Made by a program: the position numbers and the translations under genes. Shown here piece by piece: positions 52,701 through 64,000 of a DNA stretch of 64,000 nt. The stretch is from Anaeramoeba flamelloides (taxonomy: Eukaryota; Metamonada; Anaeramoebidae). The stretch covers positions 563,001 to 627,000 of the forward strand of contig JANTQA010000070.1 in the NCBI GenBank assembly GCA_027625915.1. Reading direction: 5' to 3'. Position 1 is the stretch's first letter. Each line of letters opens with the position of its first letter. The notes beneath the pieces are model-generated. The model saw only the letters and a program-made list of their open reading frames with translations. It was not told the DNA's origin and made no database searches.

Positions 52701-55700
52701 ATTCCTTTCGATAGTAATCCGGATTGCCCGAATCGGCTTCGACATTGTAGGGATCGTAATCGGATTCGCCGGGTGTGCCAGACTCCACAATCGTTTTCCA
52801 AAATCTTTGCGTTAATTGCAAAATGTGGTTTTCGCCTCGCTCGTCGATTGCCGGTGGCGAATTGGATATGTTTATGTCTAATTCAATGTTCCAGGGCGGC
52901 TTGACATTCTCGAGATCAATGATGGTCAGGGTGTCGTGGAGATCCATCACGTATGGCCAGAGAAAGACAACATCAAGGAGCCCCTCAAGGGTGATCGTTT
53001 GCGTCCCGCTCTCGCCGTTTCTAAGCACCTGCAATATTTCGTATTTGTCCGCACTGTAAATGTAAATTCGGTATTTGCCACGATCGGTTTGGATATAGTC
53101 GCCCTCCAGTTTGAATGTTTTAAAATCATAGGTGTTCGGATTGAACCGATCAATTCCTGGCCATAATACGGCCCCAGTGTTTCTCATTTCTCCGGTAAAC
53201 GTTCCGTCGCCCCTGATCGTGCCTTGGTTGAATGTACTCGGGTTGGGCGAAATAAAGTTGGCACCCTCTTTAATTAAAAAATATGGGTGCTGTAGATAAT
53301 TGTGTTCCTCGGAATCGCCCTCTAAGTTGTCCTGTGAAAAATCGGTGAATGTGGCGTTGGTGTCATAGCTGATAATTAACGATGCCTGATCACCGGAATT
53401 AATAAACATGGCATCGACGGTGTAATTTTGCCCTGTGCCCCTGAAATCAACCAAGGATTCAAAGTCTCCATAGTTCACAAACCTTCCTTCTTCGTTGCCC
53501 AAATCCGTCTTTTTGGCAATACGCTGCGCGGCCTCCGCAATGTAAAAGTTTCCATAGTTTTGAAATTCTCCCCGGCACAAATAATCCTTGCCCACGTGAT
53601 CGGTGACAGTGACTTCTTCACCAATGGTGAAATAGCCGTTTTCGAAAAAAAATTTGCCTCCGCTTTGAACCTCAAAGGGCCCATTAACCACAAACCCCCA
53701 ATGTTCATCTGTCCATGCATCGATCGTCCTTCCGGGAAACAGCCTTGCACTGGCACCATCGGAGATAATGAATTTCGAAGACGATACACCATAAAATACA
53801 GGGACGGCATGCTGCGCACCTATGGCCTCTTGCCCGTCAAGTTTCAATTCGCATTCGGAAGATAAAGTAAATGTTGCATTGTCACCCAATAATAACGTTT
53901 CGTATCCTTCCCACTTGGCAGAAAACCCAGATTTAACGACGAAATTCGCCCTTTCAATTGTTCTCAAAACGTCGCCATAATAATTGCTACCTGCGTTTTC
54001 ATCCTCAAAGAGCAATTCTCCGCCAAATTCCACGGTCGGGTACTCGTTGCTTTCAGTGTCTAGTGTGCCTGAAATGCTTCCCGTGATCCATATGCTGTTC
54101 TGTGTGAACTCTAGCCCGCCAATAATATTCACTGTGCCCTTCTGGAATCGTGTCCTTCCAAATTTACTCGTTTCAATGACAGCAGGTTCGGTGTCGACAT
54201 CATAATCAAAATTAATGTCAACAGTATAAGTATCAGGCGCTAAGGAAATTGATCCAAATTCAATGTTAGACAATTTTGCATTTGATGATTCGATTTTAAT
54301 AACAGAATATTCTGCGGTGTTGATATCAATTAAATCAAAATAACAGTTTTTAAATTCAATTGTCTGTTTTGTTTTATTTTTATTTTTTTATTGTAGTTTG
54401 TTTATTTTTTTTTAGTTGGGTTTTTTTAATAAGATGATTTAGTGTGTTTTTTTTTTTTTTTTTTAGTTGGATTTTTTTTTTTTTTTAAAAATTGTTTTTT
54501 TCAAAGAGTCAAATTTTAGTTTTTTTTTTTTTTGTTTCTTTTTTTTAAATAGCCAAAATGGCAAGATCAGAAAACATTAAAAATGGGAACAAAAAATGAT
54601 TACAGTCGTTTTAAAAAAGTGAGGATTTTTTTAAAACTTTTATTAGATTTGCTATTTTAAAAAAGTGAGGAAAAACTTTTTCAGAATTAAAACTTTTTGA
54701 AAATTTTCTGTTTTAATAAAGTGATTATCCAATCTTTAAATGTGGTGTAGAAGTTGGTGTGTGAAGGAAAGCACTTTTTTAAAAAAAAGTTTTCACTTTA
54801 TCAAAACACAAAATCTTAAAATAAGTATGTAATTCTGACAAAATCATTGATAAAAAAAAAAGTTTTCACTTTTTTAAAATGCCTTTAAGATCTTGTTTTA
54901 TGTTATAGTTTTTTTCATTATGAGGAAAAAGATGAATTAAAATTCGTCAAAGAACAGTTATTCATCATACAAAATTATCAAAAGATCGAAAAGGATTTTT
55001 TCAATATTTTTTTTCATGTAAAGAAAGAGGCCAAATCAACCTACTTTTAAAAGAGAAACTAACCATTGAATTTTTTTTTTTTAAAAGTCAGTTCCACTTT
55101 TAAGACACAAACTTTCAACGGAATTTAATGGCACAAAAAAAAATCTCAATTAGGGAATATTTTTTAGGATTTTTTTTTATCACAAATTATTTTACTAGAA
55201 TTTGAATTTTGAGCCTTAATTTGAGTTTTTTTTTTGTGCCTTACTTTTCGTAAAAGTTTGTTTCTTAAAAGTGGGACTGACTGTATTAATTAAAATTATT
55301 GACGTTCTCAGATTTTTGTTAGTGATAAATTCCGAATAATTCGAACTACTTTTTTTTATCAACACCAGTTTTAAAGTCTACACTGAATAATTTTAAAATA
55401 TAATTAAGAACTTTGTTTATTTGTAAATTGTAAGATTCACAATTATAATTGTTGATTTTGGAAAATTAAATTAGCACTTTTTTTTTTTCAATTTTTTTAT
55501 TGTTGATTTGTGCTTGAAATTCAAAAAATTTTTTTTTGGTTTTTAATTTGGTGGATTCTGAAATAATTGAGTGGGGGGTAATAAATTGTGTGAAAAGAAG
55601 TTGTCAAATTGTTTAAGGGTTTCGTTGTCCTGGTATTTTAAAATTAAAAACAATAGATTTTATCTCAAAGTTTCAAAAATTAAGAGATCAAGCTAATAAA

Positions 55701-56896
55701 AATCAAGATTATCATGATCAAATGATCTTGAGAAGGTCTTGTTTTTTTTTGACGAATTGAGATAACCGTTGGATAAATATTTGAGAATCTCAAAGAAAAA
55801 TTTTTCAATTTTAATTGGAAAATTACAGTATTTAAAAAATCAAATGAAAAATAAAATGATAATTTCATTTTCAGAAATCAGTGCTATTTGTTACAAAATA
55901 AATGGACCAAAATTTTCATTTAGCTTTCCAAAAAAAGAGTTTTAAAATCGTGTAAACCTTTCAAATTTTTTAATTCCAAAAAAAAACGAGCTTTAATGAT
56001 TAAATTTCCCTTTTAGAATTTTGGATCTTTGATGATTTTTTATAATTCTTTTGAGAAGTTGATTTTTTATGGAAAGCTGTTTGAAGATTTTGATCTTTTT
56101 ATTTTACATTTAACGGTATCTGGTAAATGACCTGTTTATTTGTTTGAGGTTGTGTGTTGTCGATTATCAGTTTTGAATTGAAAAAAAAAAAGTTTGTCTG
56201 TACCAAAAAAAGAACCAAAATTTGGGGAAAAGAGAAACAAAAAAAAAAAATTTGTTGATTAGAAAATGTCATTAAAACAAAAGGTTTTTTTTTTTAGAAA
56301 AAAGTTCGACTACACTCAAATTTTTTCTTTTGGAAAGGTTTTTTTTTTTTTTTTTTTTTTTGATTTATGAGATCTTGAAGGAAATATAAAAGAGAACAAA
56401 AGGAGAAAAGAAAAGTTAAAAAATTTACCCCATTTTGTGTTGGTGTAATATGAACAAAATCTTTGTTGGTCATTTGGCTATTCTCAAAATAAACATCCTC
56501 AAAGCCCAATGAAGCGTTTTTAGATCCTTCAAACTCAAATAAATAAGGGCAAAATTTAATTTTTACATTTTTAATAACCAAATTATTTGTGTCTCCTAAA
56601 ATGAGAAAAGGAATGGAATCGTTCGAAATAACATTATTAGAACCGTCAACAAAAATAATAGTTGTGTCCTCTTTCTGAGTTCCTGAACCATAAATTGTTA
56701 TGTCCATATTTTTATTTGAAAGTTCCTCCATTTCGATTTGCTTTACGAGATGCAAACCTGGAAACAATTGAAAAGTGTCGCTATTATTTGCATTCCCAAG
56801 TTCATCGTTTAAAGAATTTCCTGGATAAATGTCGTATCTTGTACAGAAACAAAATGATAGTAAAATAAAAGTTAAAACAAAGCAAGGAAACCTCAT
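49703..56896 (-). CDS. Large receptor-like protein: secreted beta-helix/Cys-rich ectodomain and multipass membrane domain
   Basis: Three exons on the minus strand: 56896-56429, 54363-50296 and 50053-49703; about 1628 aa, all introns phase 0 and GT-AG (2065 and 242 nt). The signal peptide MRFPCFVLTFILLSFCFC is followed by a long beta-rich repeat region (about 25-740) resembling a pectin-lyase-like helix. Next is a Cys-rich block (about 745-940) with CPPGKQYLG, CPRGSYSEE and CPSGTISDD motifs, typical of the GCC2/GCC3 ephrin-receptor-like repeat. Then about 8-10 hydrophobic segments (about 942-1320), and a cytoplasmic tail with Ser/Lys low complexity, NCVSCWEDEI and DLYMKEHGDQSG. Such ectodomain-plus-multipass proteins are common and expanded in free-living protists; ligand and function are unknown. 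The middle exon is strikingly richer in G+C than everything around it. The splice between exons 1 and 2 joins ITPTQNG to TIEFKNC, continuing the same repeat fold. Confidence 0.88.
50054..50295 (-). other. Intron 2 of the receptor-like gene, purine-rich
   Basis: Donor GTAAGT, acceptor AAATAG. The plus strand is almost pure A/G with tandem GGAAAA units around 50188-50224. If left unspliced, the frame stays open and adds a Phe/Leu-rich stretch, so the ORF length alone is misleading. Confidence 0.85.
54364..56428 (-). other. 2.1-kb intron 1 of the receptor-like gene
   Basis: Donor GTAAAT after NG, acceptor AAAACAG before ACAATTGAA. It contains a family A MITE (55084-55285). No additional coding exon was recognised. 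Confidence 0.8.
55084..55285. mobile_element. TA-flanked MITE, family A copy 4
   Basis: Left end AGTCAGTTCCACTTTTAAG with AAACTTTCAACGGAATTTAA; right end AAAGTGGGACTGACTGTA. Arms of 75-85 nt match the copies at 7523 and 8286. Sits inside the long first intron of the receptor-like gene. Confidence 0.75.
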
Positions 56897-57769
56897 TTTG
56901 TTTTTTCGAAATCAAACTTTTTTTTTTTTTAAAAAAGGAAAAATAAAAAAAGTAAAAAATGATAAATCGATTATTGTCGTTTTACCACCAGGTAACGTTT
57001 GTTGTTTTATGTTAAAGTATCATAGAAAAGAAGACTTTAATTATTTGATTAGTCTTTTTTAATAAAACCTGTTGGTATTTTGCAAATACTTTTATCCAAG
57101 CTGATTTTCACAATTATAATTCTTTTGTTTTATCTTACAACCTTATTTTATGAGTGTTTTTTTAGGTATTTATTTTTTTCTATCTTTTATGAAAATTTAT
57201 TTCTTCACAAAACAGTAAACTTTTAAATTGAGAACATAACATTCCAATAAATAAGGCAAAGAGAATTTTTTTATTTTTTAAAAATCATTTTTTGAAGAGT
57301 TTTTCTCTTTGTTAAAAGTTTTTTTGTGATTTAAAATGTTTGAAAAAACAATAAAATCCATTTTGAAAACTGTATTGAACACAACAATAAAAATAGCACA
57401 ATTTCGGAATCAATAGAATTTTTCTCATTCATCTTTTTGTTTTATAAAATTTTTCTTTTTAAAAAAAGGGATTAAATTCGATAAAAAAATTCTGAACAAA
57501 ACTAAAAAAATAATCCACTTTTGATGATCAAATAGAAAAACCAAAATTTTAATTGAAATTAAGCCCAAGTCGTGTTATTTCATTATTTCAGCACTTACCC
57601 TTCACTACACAGCCAGCCCAACCTGATCATGAAAATAGGGTAGAAATAGAGATTTATTATCTCTTTTAAAATTGTATTTAAAGGGATTAGCTTTAACACA
57701 CTATTAAGTTTAAAATGAAAGTATTTTGTTCTTGAAGGTAAACAATATGTGTGAGTCATGATTCAAATG

Positions 57770-58350
57770 GTTCTAAAAAATCGTGATTTTGGTCAAGTAG
57801 TGCTATTTGTTGATCCCATAAATTAAAAATGATCTTTGTATGTAGTTCGGAAAAACCCGACAATTTTGAAAAAAAATCTATTCATTTCTAGACAAATTTA
57901 AAGGCTGGTATCTTCAATATTTAGAACGAAAAGTTGCTTAATATATTTCGTAAATTTGTGGTGAAATGTAGATTAGTTAAAAAAAATCCATTTTTTTTTA
58001 AAAAAATTAAATAAAAACCTCCAAGATAATTTAGACCAATTGTTTCTCAAATATTCGAAAAATATTGATGTTATAATACTATCTCTATAAAAAAAATAAA
58101 GTCAATTTTTTTCTTTGGTTTTTATGTTGTTGATTACTAGGCTTATATTGAAAATTAAAAAAATGAAAAAAAAGTTTTACTTGTAGAATTTAAATATGAA
58201 TTATGAGAAACTGAAACACTATTATTTGGGTTTCTATTTTTAGATTTGAAAAACGAATATTGAAAAAAAAAAATTCCCAAATTGAAAATTTTTTATCGTG
58301 ATCATTAGTAAAAAATCTAATATTTTATTGCAAAATATATCTATGATTCA
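57770..58350 (-). repeat. Dispersed repeat family C (minus)
   Basis: AGTAGTGCTATTTGTTGATC, TTAAAAATGATC, GAAATGTAGATTAGTTAA, TTGGTTTTTATGTTGTTGAT and a terminal GTGATCATTAGTAAAAAAT, in the order expected for the reverse of the 29070 copy. Confidence 0.65.
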
Positions 58351-58879
58351 TTTGTGACATTCATCTAGAGAATATTTTACTGCACCCTCCATAATATTAC
58401 ACTCGAATTATAGTCAATTCTATGGTGATAACACCCTCTTAAAGCAAATATGAGTAGGCTAATTTGATTTTAATTTTGATTAGACATCTTAAGAAAATCT
58501 AACCTTTCTCTTATAATATATCTAAAATTCCATTTCTATCATCAAAAGATAATAAAATAATATTGAAAATTATATCATGGAAGAAAAAAAAATTACAATA
58601 AATCAAGTCAAAAGTGAAATTTTTAAAAAGAAAAGAAATAACAGAAATTTGTGGTTATTTTTTGATTGATACTTCTAAAAGCAGTTCTATCTATAATTTT
58701 TCTCCTTATGTATATTGAAGATCCACATTAATTTGAACATTTTTATATTTTATTTAACAATTTTGATAAACAAAGAAATTGGATAACATGCATTTTTCTC
58801 ACTATTATAAAATTCCCTATTTGTCATAACTGTTCCTAACAATTTTACTGTTTTTGTAATAAACTTTGCTTTGTTCCAA

Positions 58880-59440
58880 GTTGTCCAAAAAAAATTTCAC
58901 AATATCATTTATTTTTTATAATTGAACTTTGAAAACAAATAAAAAATGGGTAGAATAATACATATTAGTGAATAGTTGGTATAAAAATGAAATAAAGCTA
59001 AAAAAATTAATATTTTTACCAAAAAATTGGAAAAATTCAAACTATGAAGATCCTACGCAAGATTAACTACAATCTATTTGATATTCTTAAATTGAAGATC
59101 AAATAAAATTACAATCAAAATCATAAGTAGAGTTTCTCTAAAATCTTTTTCACACCTTTTCAATATTTTTTGGGATTTACACTTTTTTATTGGGTGAGAA
59201 TAGATCTTATAATAAAAAAAACTTTACAAATGTATTGTGTGTCAAAAAAAAATAATAAAAAACAGAAAAAACTGAAAATTTAAAAAAATGAGAAAAAATG
59301 TTTTCACTTTTTGAAATTTCTCAAAAATACTTCTTCTTATAATATACATTCAAACACTTTAAACATAAACCAAATTTCAAAAATATGGGCAGATATTTTA
59401 TCAGAAAAAATTTATTTAATTGTTTTTTTTTTAAATTATA
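58880..59440 (+). repeat. Family F-related repeat, first of a direct pair
   Basis: Shares with 59700-60340 the order TATAATTG-ACTTTGAA-AACAAATAA, AGAATAATACA, AAAATTGGAAAAA-CTC-like segment, AGATCAAATA-AATT-CAAT, GATCTT-AATAAAAAAA, GAGAAAAAATG and TTTCAC/ACTTTGAAATTT. Diverged but collinear. Confidence 0.5.
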
Positions 59441-59646
59441 ATGTATTTTACTAAAGTGTTTAGAGATAATAACCAATTTAGATTAATAAATAAATATTTA
59501 GTGTAATCATTTTATTTTTTGAATGACAAATGATAAAAGAAAAAAAAATAATAATAAAAATTGCCCCTAATTTTGAAATTTGGTTTATATAATGCACCCG
59601 CCACAATTTCACCATCTTGAATCACAAATTGTGTATGATACTAATT

Positions 59647-59647
<1 letters not shown>

Positions 59648-59678
<31 letters not shown>
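59648..59678. repeat. TA microsatellite
   Basis: About 15 TA units just left of a family F-related repeat. Confidence 0.85.
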
Positions 59679-59683
<5 letters not shown>

Positions 59684-59687
59684 CTGT

Positions 59688-60375
59688 TTCAGTCAAAGGG
59701 GCCCAACGTTTTTTTCAAATATCAATTATTTTATATAATTGGCCTTTGAAGAACAAATAATAAATAAAGAGAATAATACACCTCAAAGAAATGTTGATAC
59801 ATGTCTGAAAGAAAACTAATTAATCATAAATTTTCTTAAAAATTGAAAAACTCAAATTCTTAGTTAATTATTGAGAAAAACAACGATGTTCATTTTGAAC
59901 TTCTACTGGTATTTGAATAATAAATATGAAACATTTTTCACTTCATTTTCCATACTTTTCTTTTCGAAATTACGCCCCCAAACGAAGTTTGTTGGTATTT
60001 GTGGTCTCTATTTGAAAAAGGAAATGAAAATGAAGTGAAAATTTTTTATATTTATTCAACAAATATCAAGATCAAAGATCGAATAGAATTGCAATAGAAA
60101 TCAATAGATTTCTCAACAATCTTTACATGGTTTCAATGACCTTAGAATAACACATTTTTACAAAGTTACTATTGATCTTGCAATAAAAAAAATTTTTGCA
60201 ACTGAATGACGTTATAAAAAAAAAATCTAAAAAAAAAAAACAAAAATGTGTAGAAATGTGAAAAAATGATTTCAACTTTGAAATTTTCCAAAATAAAATT
60301 TTTCTTTTAATATCTATGCAACCCCTTTAAATACGTGTATTGTACCAATTACAACTGGGCCCCTTTGACTAAAAA
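59688..60375 (+). repeat. Family F-related repeat interrupted by a foldback element
   Basis: Ends are inverted: AGTCAAAGGGGCCCAA at 59691 and TGGGCCCCTTTGACT at about 60357. A family E element sits inside at about 59906-60070; without it the interior lines up with 58880-59440. TA microsatellites lie on both outer sides. Confidence 0.6.
59906..60070. mobile_element. Foldback element, family E (nested)
   Basis: Left arm ACTGGTATTTGAATAATAAA then TATGAAACATTTTTCACTTC. Right arm GAAGTGAAAATTTTTTATAT then TTATTCAACAAATATCAAG. About 165 nt, inserted in a family F-related repeat. Confidence 0.65.
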
Positions 60376-60387
60376 ATAGTTTATATC

Positions 60388-60411
60388 TATATATATATAT
60401 ATATATATGTA
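60388..60411. repeat. TA microsatellite
   Basis: About 11-12 TA units immediately right of the repeat ending near 60375. Confidence 0.8.
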
Positions 60412-62505
60412 TATATAATTTACCTCAATACAACTATGGTATTTTGACTTAAGAATGATTTAAGCGAAAAAATTCCAAAAAAATTCCAATTATTTGAGAA
60501 ACTAATAATAGAAAATGAATTTATAAACAGAAAACCATCAAGATTAGATCAAAAAGTTAATCTTTTTATTGTAAAAAACAACAATTTCATTGTTTTTTCC
60601 TTTGTAATGAAGTATTTATAAAAACAAATATTTGTAATTAATTTATAAAAATAATAAGTAATTTCAAATGACTAGTCAATTAATTAAGAAATATTCAATT
60701 ATTTTTAATATCAAAACCAAAAAAAAAAATAACCGCATCTTGAAATTGAAAAACAAGATAAAAATATGTTTATTTGAAACCAAACTTACTTTTCAAGATA
60801 TTTTCAGAAAATTATTATTATTTTTAAAAGTTTGGTCCATTTTTTTCATTTTGAAAAAGTACTAAATTCACCATATATTTCTGAATTATTTAAAAAAAAT
60901 AATATTTACTTTGAAAGAAGATTGAAATCTTATTATCTGTAAAGGAAGTGTACAAAAATCCACTTGAAAATAAAAAAGCTAAGTTTTTAATAATAACACA
61001 GTAGAAATAATCAACTTAATGTGAAAAAAAAAATTCAAAAATTATTTTTAACTTGAAATAAAAATAGAATTTTTATTAGTTCAAAGATTGGGATTTTGAA
61101 TGTATTTTTTCTTTTTATTTTTATGAAATTAAAATATACTGGGAAAAACAACCACACAATTTATATACGAAATGTAACAGAAATATTTTTAAAAAACTTT
61201 TAAAATTTAACTTAAAACTAAAAAAGAAATACCTTTTAATTTGAATATTTTACTCAATAATATTGTAACTCAATCTTAAAATTTTTAGTGTGTTGTTAAA
61301 TGCCCAAATATTAAATATACCAATAAGGTTTGGATTATATTTCAATTTATTAAATATTTTCAAACAGATAAAACGAATTCAAATTAAATATTCTAATAAT
61401 AAAGTTAAAGGATATATTACTAAATAACTTATTTTAATAATTTACAATTTCTTGTTTACACACTTAGTATTTGGAAAAGAATATATCTTAATGCGTTAAA
61501 TTTTAAGAAATTTGATAAAATGTCTGTGAATAAAATCAGTTAAAATATTTTCTGATTTTCAAGGATTTAATATTTGATTTATTTTTCTTGTATTTTTAAA
61601 ATAAGAATAAAAGTTAACATGTTATTTGCTCTTAAAAACTATCAAAAATTTCTAATTGTGAGATTCCTTGAAATAAAAATGTTTTGAAAATTTTTAATTT
61701 TATTTTTTAGAACCAAAAAGCCAAATCAAAAAAAGATCAAATCTTTATCCTGAACTTTAAATTAGAAAAAAGAAATTCTTTTAAAAAAGGATAACTCATT
61801 TCTCTAAAGTTGATTAAAGATTTTCATTTATTTACTTTAATTTTAATTTTTTTAAAAATAAGTACTCTATTAACTTCGGGAAAAAATAAATAAACCAAAT
61901 TTGCCAATGACTTAAAGAATAATTATATTTTCAGATTTATCATTAATAAATAACTTCTTGCTTAATACATATGATTGAACTTCAAAAAAAAAATTATAAT
62001 AAGCTTATTTATTGAACCAAATACCACTATATATATATAACAAAATTGTTTTAGGTATAACTTTATTCAGGTCAATTTCTCAACCTAAAATGATACATTT
62101 TTCAATTATTTCCGCAAAAGAAGTGTAAATTTTTATTAAAATATCTTTATTTATAAATTCTAAAAAATCATTTATAAACTAAAATTTATAATAAAAGGAC
62201 CAAATTGTCCCAATTTTATTTTATTTTTTTATAACTTTTTTTTATTTTATTTTTAGACAAAAAAAATATATATATCTAGTGGATAGAACTGAATATTAAA
62301 AGAGTGATTTTTATAATATAATAGATAACTTCCAATATAAAAATATTGTTTTTCAAAATTTGATTTTTAATGGGTTAATCATTTTGAAATATTGTATATA
62401 TCCAAAATTATTAGTAACCCTATATTGATTCTTGATAAAAATTCAATTTATTTTTTAGTATAATATTGTTATCAATAAAATATTTAACATTTTGGATCTG
62501 TATTA

Positions 62506-62672
62506 TACTTGTATTTGAATTCTAAATGGGTTGAAAATTTCACAGAGATCCTATATTTTTCTTTTATAAATAAGTGTTTTCAAATAAAAAGGTTGTAGTT
62601 TAAAAACTCTATTTGAAGAAGGAAATTGAAAATGAAATGAAAATTTTTCCCATTTGAAATTCGAAAAACAGT
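62506..62672. mobile_element. Foldback element, family E
   Basis: Left arm TGTATTTGAATTCTAAATGG then TTGAAAATTTCAC. Right arm GAAATGAAAATTTTTCCCAT then TTGAAATTCGAAAAACAGTA. About 165 nt. Confidence 0.6.
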
Positions 62673-62977
62673 ATTTGATTTTTTGTGTTTCAAAAATCAA
62701 AAAATATAATTTTACAAGTGTTTATCAACTTTTTATAAAAGAAGAAAAAACATAAATTTACATGAATCTTTCAATTGTTTCTGGTGTTTAAAATTTTAAA
62801 TCAAATTAATGAAAAAAAGAAATCATAAAAAATATTGGGTATCTTTCAACAGTCTTTTGATTGTGTATGGTATTTGTTTGAAATTGATGTTAGGATTCTC
62901 CAATAAATAGTTTATGTTATTTTTTTAACTTTTTTTATTTTTCCACAAGTTTACTACTCAAATAATTTTACTTGATT

Positions 62978-63401
62978 ATGACAACAATTAAAAAAGGAGG
63001 AACACAAATTCGCGTCTATGGCTTTGTTACAGGTATAATTTGTATGGTTTTTGGTCTTATTGATCTTTTAAGAGACGGCCACAATGGTGTTGGAATTTAC
63101 ACAATGCTAGTGGGCGTTTTAGTATTTCTGATCGAATTACCAGTTGCACCAGTTGCCAACAAATTGGAATTTTTGTTTGGGGACAACCGTGTTCGTGGTA
63201 TCATATACGTTCTGTAAGTATTTTTCATCGTCCACATTTTCGTGTTTATAACCTTGAATTGTTAATTGTTTTTTTTGTTCTGTTTGTTTCCTTCTTAATT
63301 CTAGTCTGTCGATTTTTTGTTTCTGGGGATATTTTTGTGTTGGAGCGGGTATTTCGATCCTTCTTTTAGCAATATGGTATCTTATACTGGGGTTTATGTA
63401 G
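62978..63401 (+). CDS. Small four-pass membrane protein, flower/TVP18-like
   Basis: Exons 62978-63213 and 63305-63401; intron 91 nt (GTAAGT..CTAG), phase 2; 110 aa, stop TAG. Four hydrophobic segments: GFVTGIICMVFGLIDLL, GIYTMLVGVLVFLIELPV, IIYVLLSIFCFWGYFCVGAG and ISILLLAIWYLILGFM. The order, the acidic residue before the Pro in the second helix (FLIELP) and the short basic N-terminus fit the Cg6151-P family (Drosophila Flower, CACFD1, yeast Golgi protein Tvp18), proteins of vesicle and Golgi membranes. At 110 aa it is a little short for the family. The start is taken at the ATG of MTTIKKGG. Reading past the donor gives only a few more codons, so the spliced form is favoured. The family call rests on topology and a few residues. 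Confidence 0.68.
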
Positions 63402-64000
63402 GAGGCTATTTGATCATCAACAAGTGTATTGTTTTTTTTAATTATTTGATAAAAGTACAACCTAAAATTTGGATTCCTAAACAACAGTTTCCTTTTTTTA
63501 TTTTTCTCATTTTTGTATCAGCCTTCCATAATAAAAAGATCCCTTAATTTCTCATTGTATCTTTTCTTTTCCTTTTGTTTTTTTCTTTTTTTTATTCGAA
63601 GCAACTAACAAAACAATTTTACCTTTTAAAAATTTTTTTTTGATTCAGATTGCAAATTAATTCCTTTTTTACTTTATCAAAATCATAATCGTTTTAATAC
63701 ACCACACCTCAATGAAAAATGAAACAAAATTTTCAATCACTTTCAGGACTAACTCTTTCATCATAGATCTAATATGAACAATAATTGTGGTTGCACAAAC
63801 ACACAAAAAAAAGGAGTATTTATTTTCTGTCAAAACACTTTATTGTTTAAGTTTATAAGAATGATTTCTTTTAATAAATTTTCACTTTTTTGACCTGACT
63901 TATTCAAAATTATTGCATTTATGTCACAAAATAGATGATGTTTTTTGAACAAAATTACTCTAAAATTATTTGAAGAGAATTTCTAAAGGATATTCAAATA
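63402..64000. other. Downstream AT-rich DNA to the window edge
   Basis: About 600 nt with no gene or repeat that I recognise; presumably the 3' flank of the flower/TVP18-like gene. Confidence 0.55.

Larger units (their letters stand above)
56897..62977. other. 6-kb gene-free interval, repeat-rich
   Basis: No gene supported. It contains a family C copy (57770-58350), two tandem-like copies of a family F-related repeat (58880-59440 and 59690-60375), the second interrupted by a family E foldback, TA microsatellites at 59648-59678 and 60388-60411, and another family E copy at 62506-62672. Confidence 0.55.

Overview
This window looks like nuclear DNA of a free-living, AT-rich protist. Intergenic DNA is roughly 80% A+T with long A and T tracts. 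The genes carry GT-AG introns, and the proteins contain Lys/Glu/Asn-rich runs. The gene set is eukaryotic: splicing factor SNW1/SKIP, GET3, METAP2, Rad52, a VDAC-type porin, a histone-H4-like protein, a PHR-type ubiquitin ligase and a flower/TVP18-like membrane protein. The style would suit Anaeramoeba or a comparable amoeboid protist, but that is a guess from protein style; the taxon is not proven here. No tRNA, rRNA or CRISPR array was seen.

Layout: 1-4 kb nothing recognisable. 4.05-5.34 kb (+) a two-exon VDAC-like porin. 9.4-11.8 kb (+) a three-exon E3 ligase joining RING1-IBR to a MYCBP2-type RING plus tandem-cysteine domain. 13.26-13.97 kb a decayed transposon with a CENP-B/pogo-like helix-turn-helix remnant. 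14.2-16.5 kb (-) SNW1. 17.7-18.5 kb (+) Rad52, frameshifted as read. 22.4-28.3 kb (-) GET3, four exons including a 4.6 kb intron. 30.3-34.9 kb (-) METAP2, five exons including a 2.7 kb intron. 40.7-42.4 kb (+) an orphan coiled-coil protein. 46.2-46.5 kb (+) a highly divergent H4-like histone. 49.7-56.9 kb (-) a large secreted-then-multipass receptor-like protein of three exons. 63.0-63.4 kb (+) a two-exon small four-pass membrane protein. The window holds ten protein genes, all apparently independent units.

The long gene-poor gaps and the three longest introns are filled by short inverted-repeat elements. Several families are recognisable by eye: a TA-flanked MITE with four copies, a 456-bp TTA-flanked element, an ~80-nt hairpin module with 10-bp tandem repeats beside it, a ~155-270-bp foldback family, and larger 0.5-0.8 kb dispersed repeats. 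One nested insertion can be read directly.

The most interesting items are the RBR/RCR hybrid ubiquitin ligase, in which both relay cysteines and the histidine of the MYCBP2 mechanism appear conserved behind a second RING1-IBR module, and the H4-like histone whose N-terminal tail has lost the usual acetylatable lysines. The ligase reading frame also carries an in-frame TAA and a frame change in its lysine-rich N-terminus. These could be sequencing error, decay or recoding, and cannot be told apart from this sequence alone.
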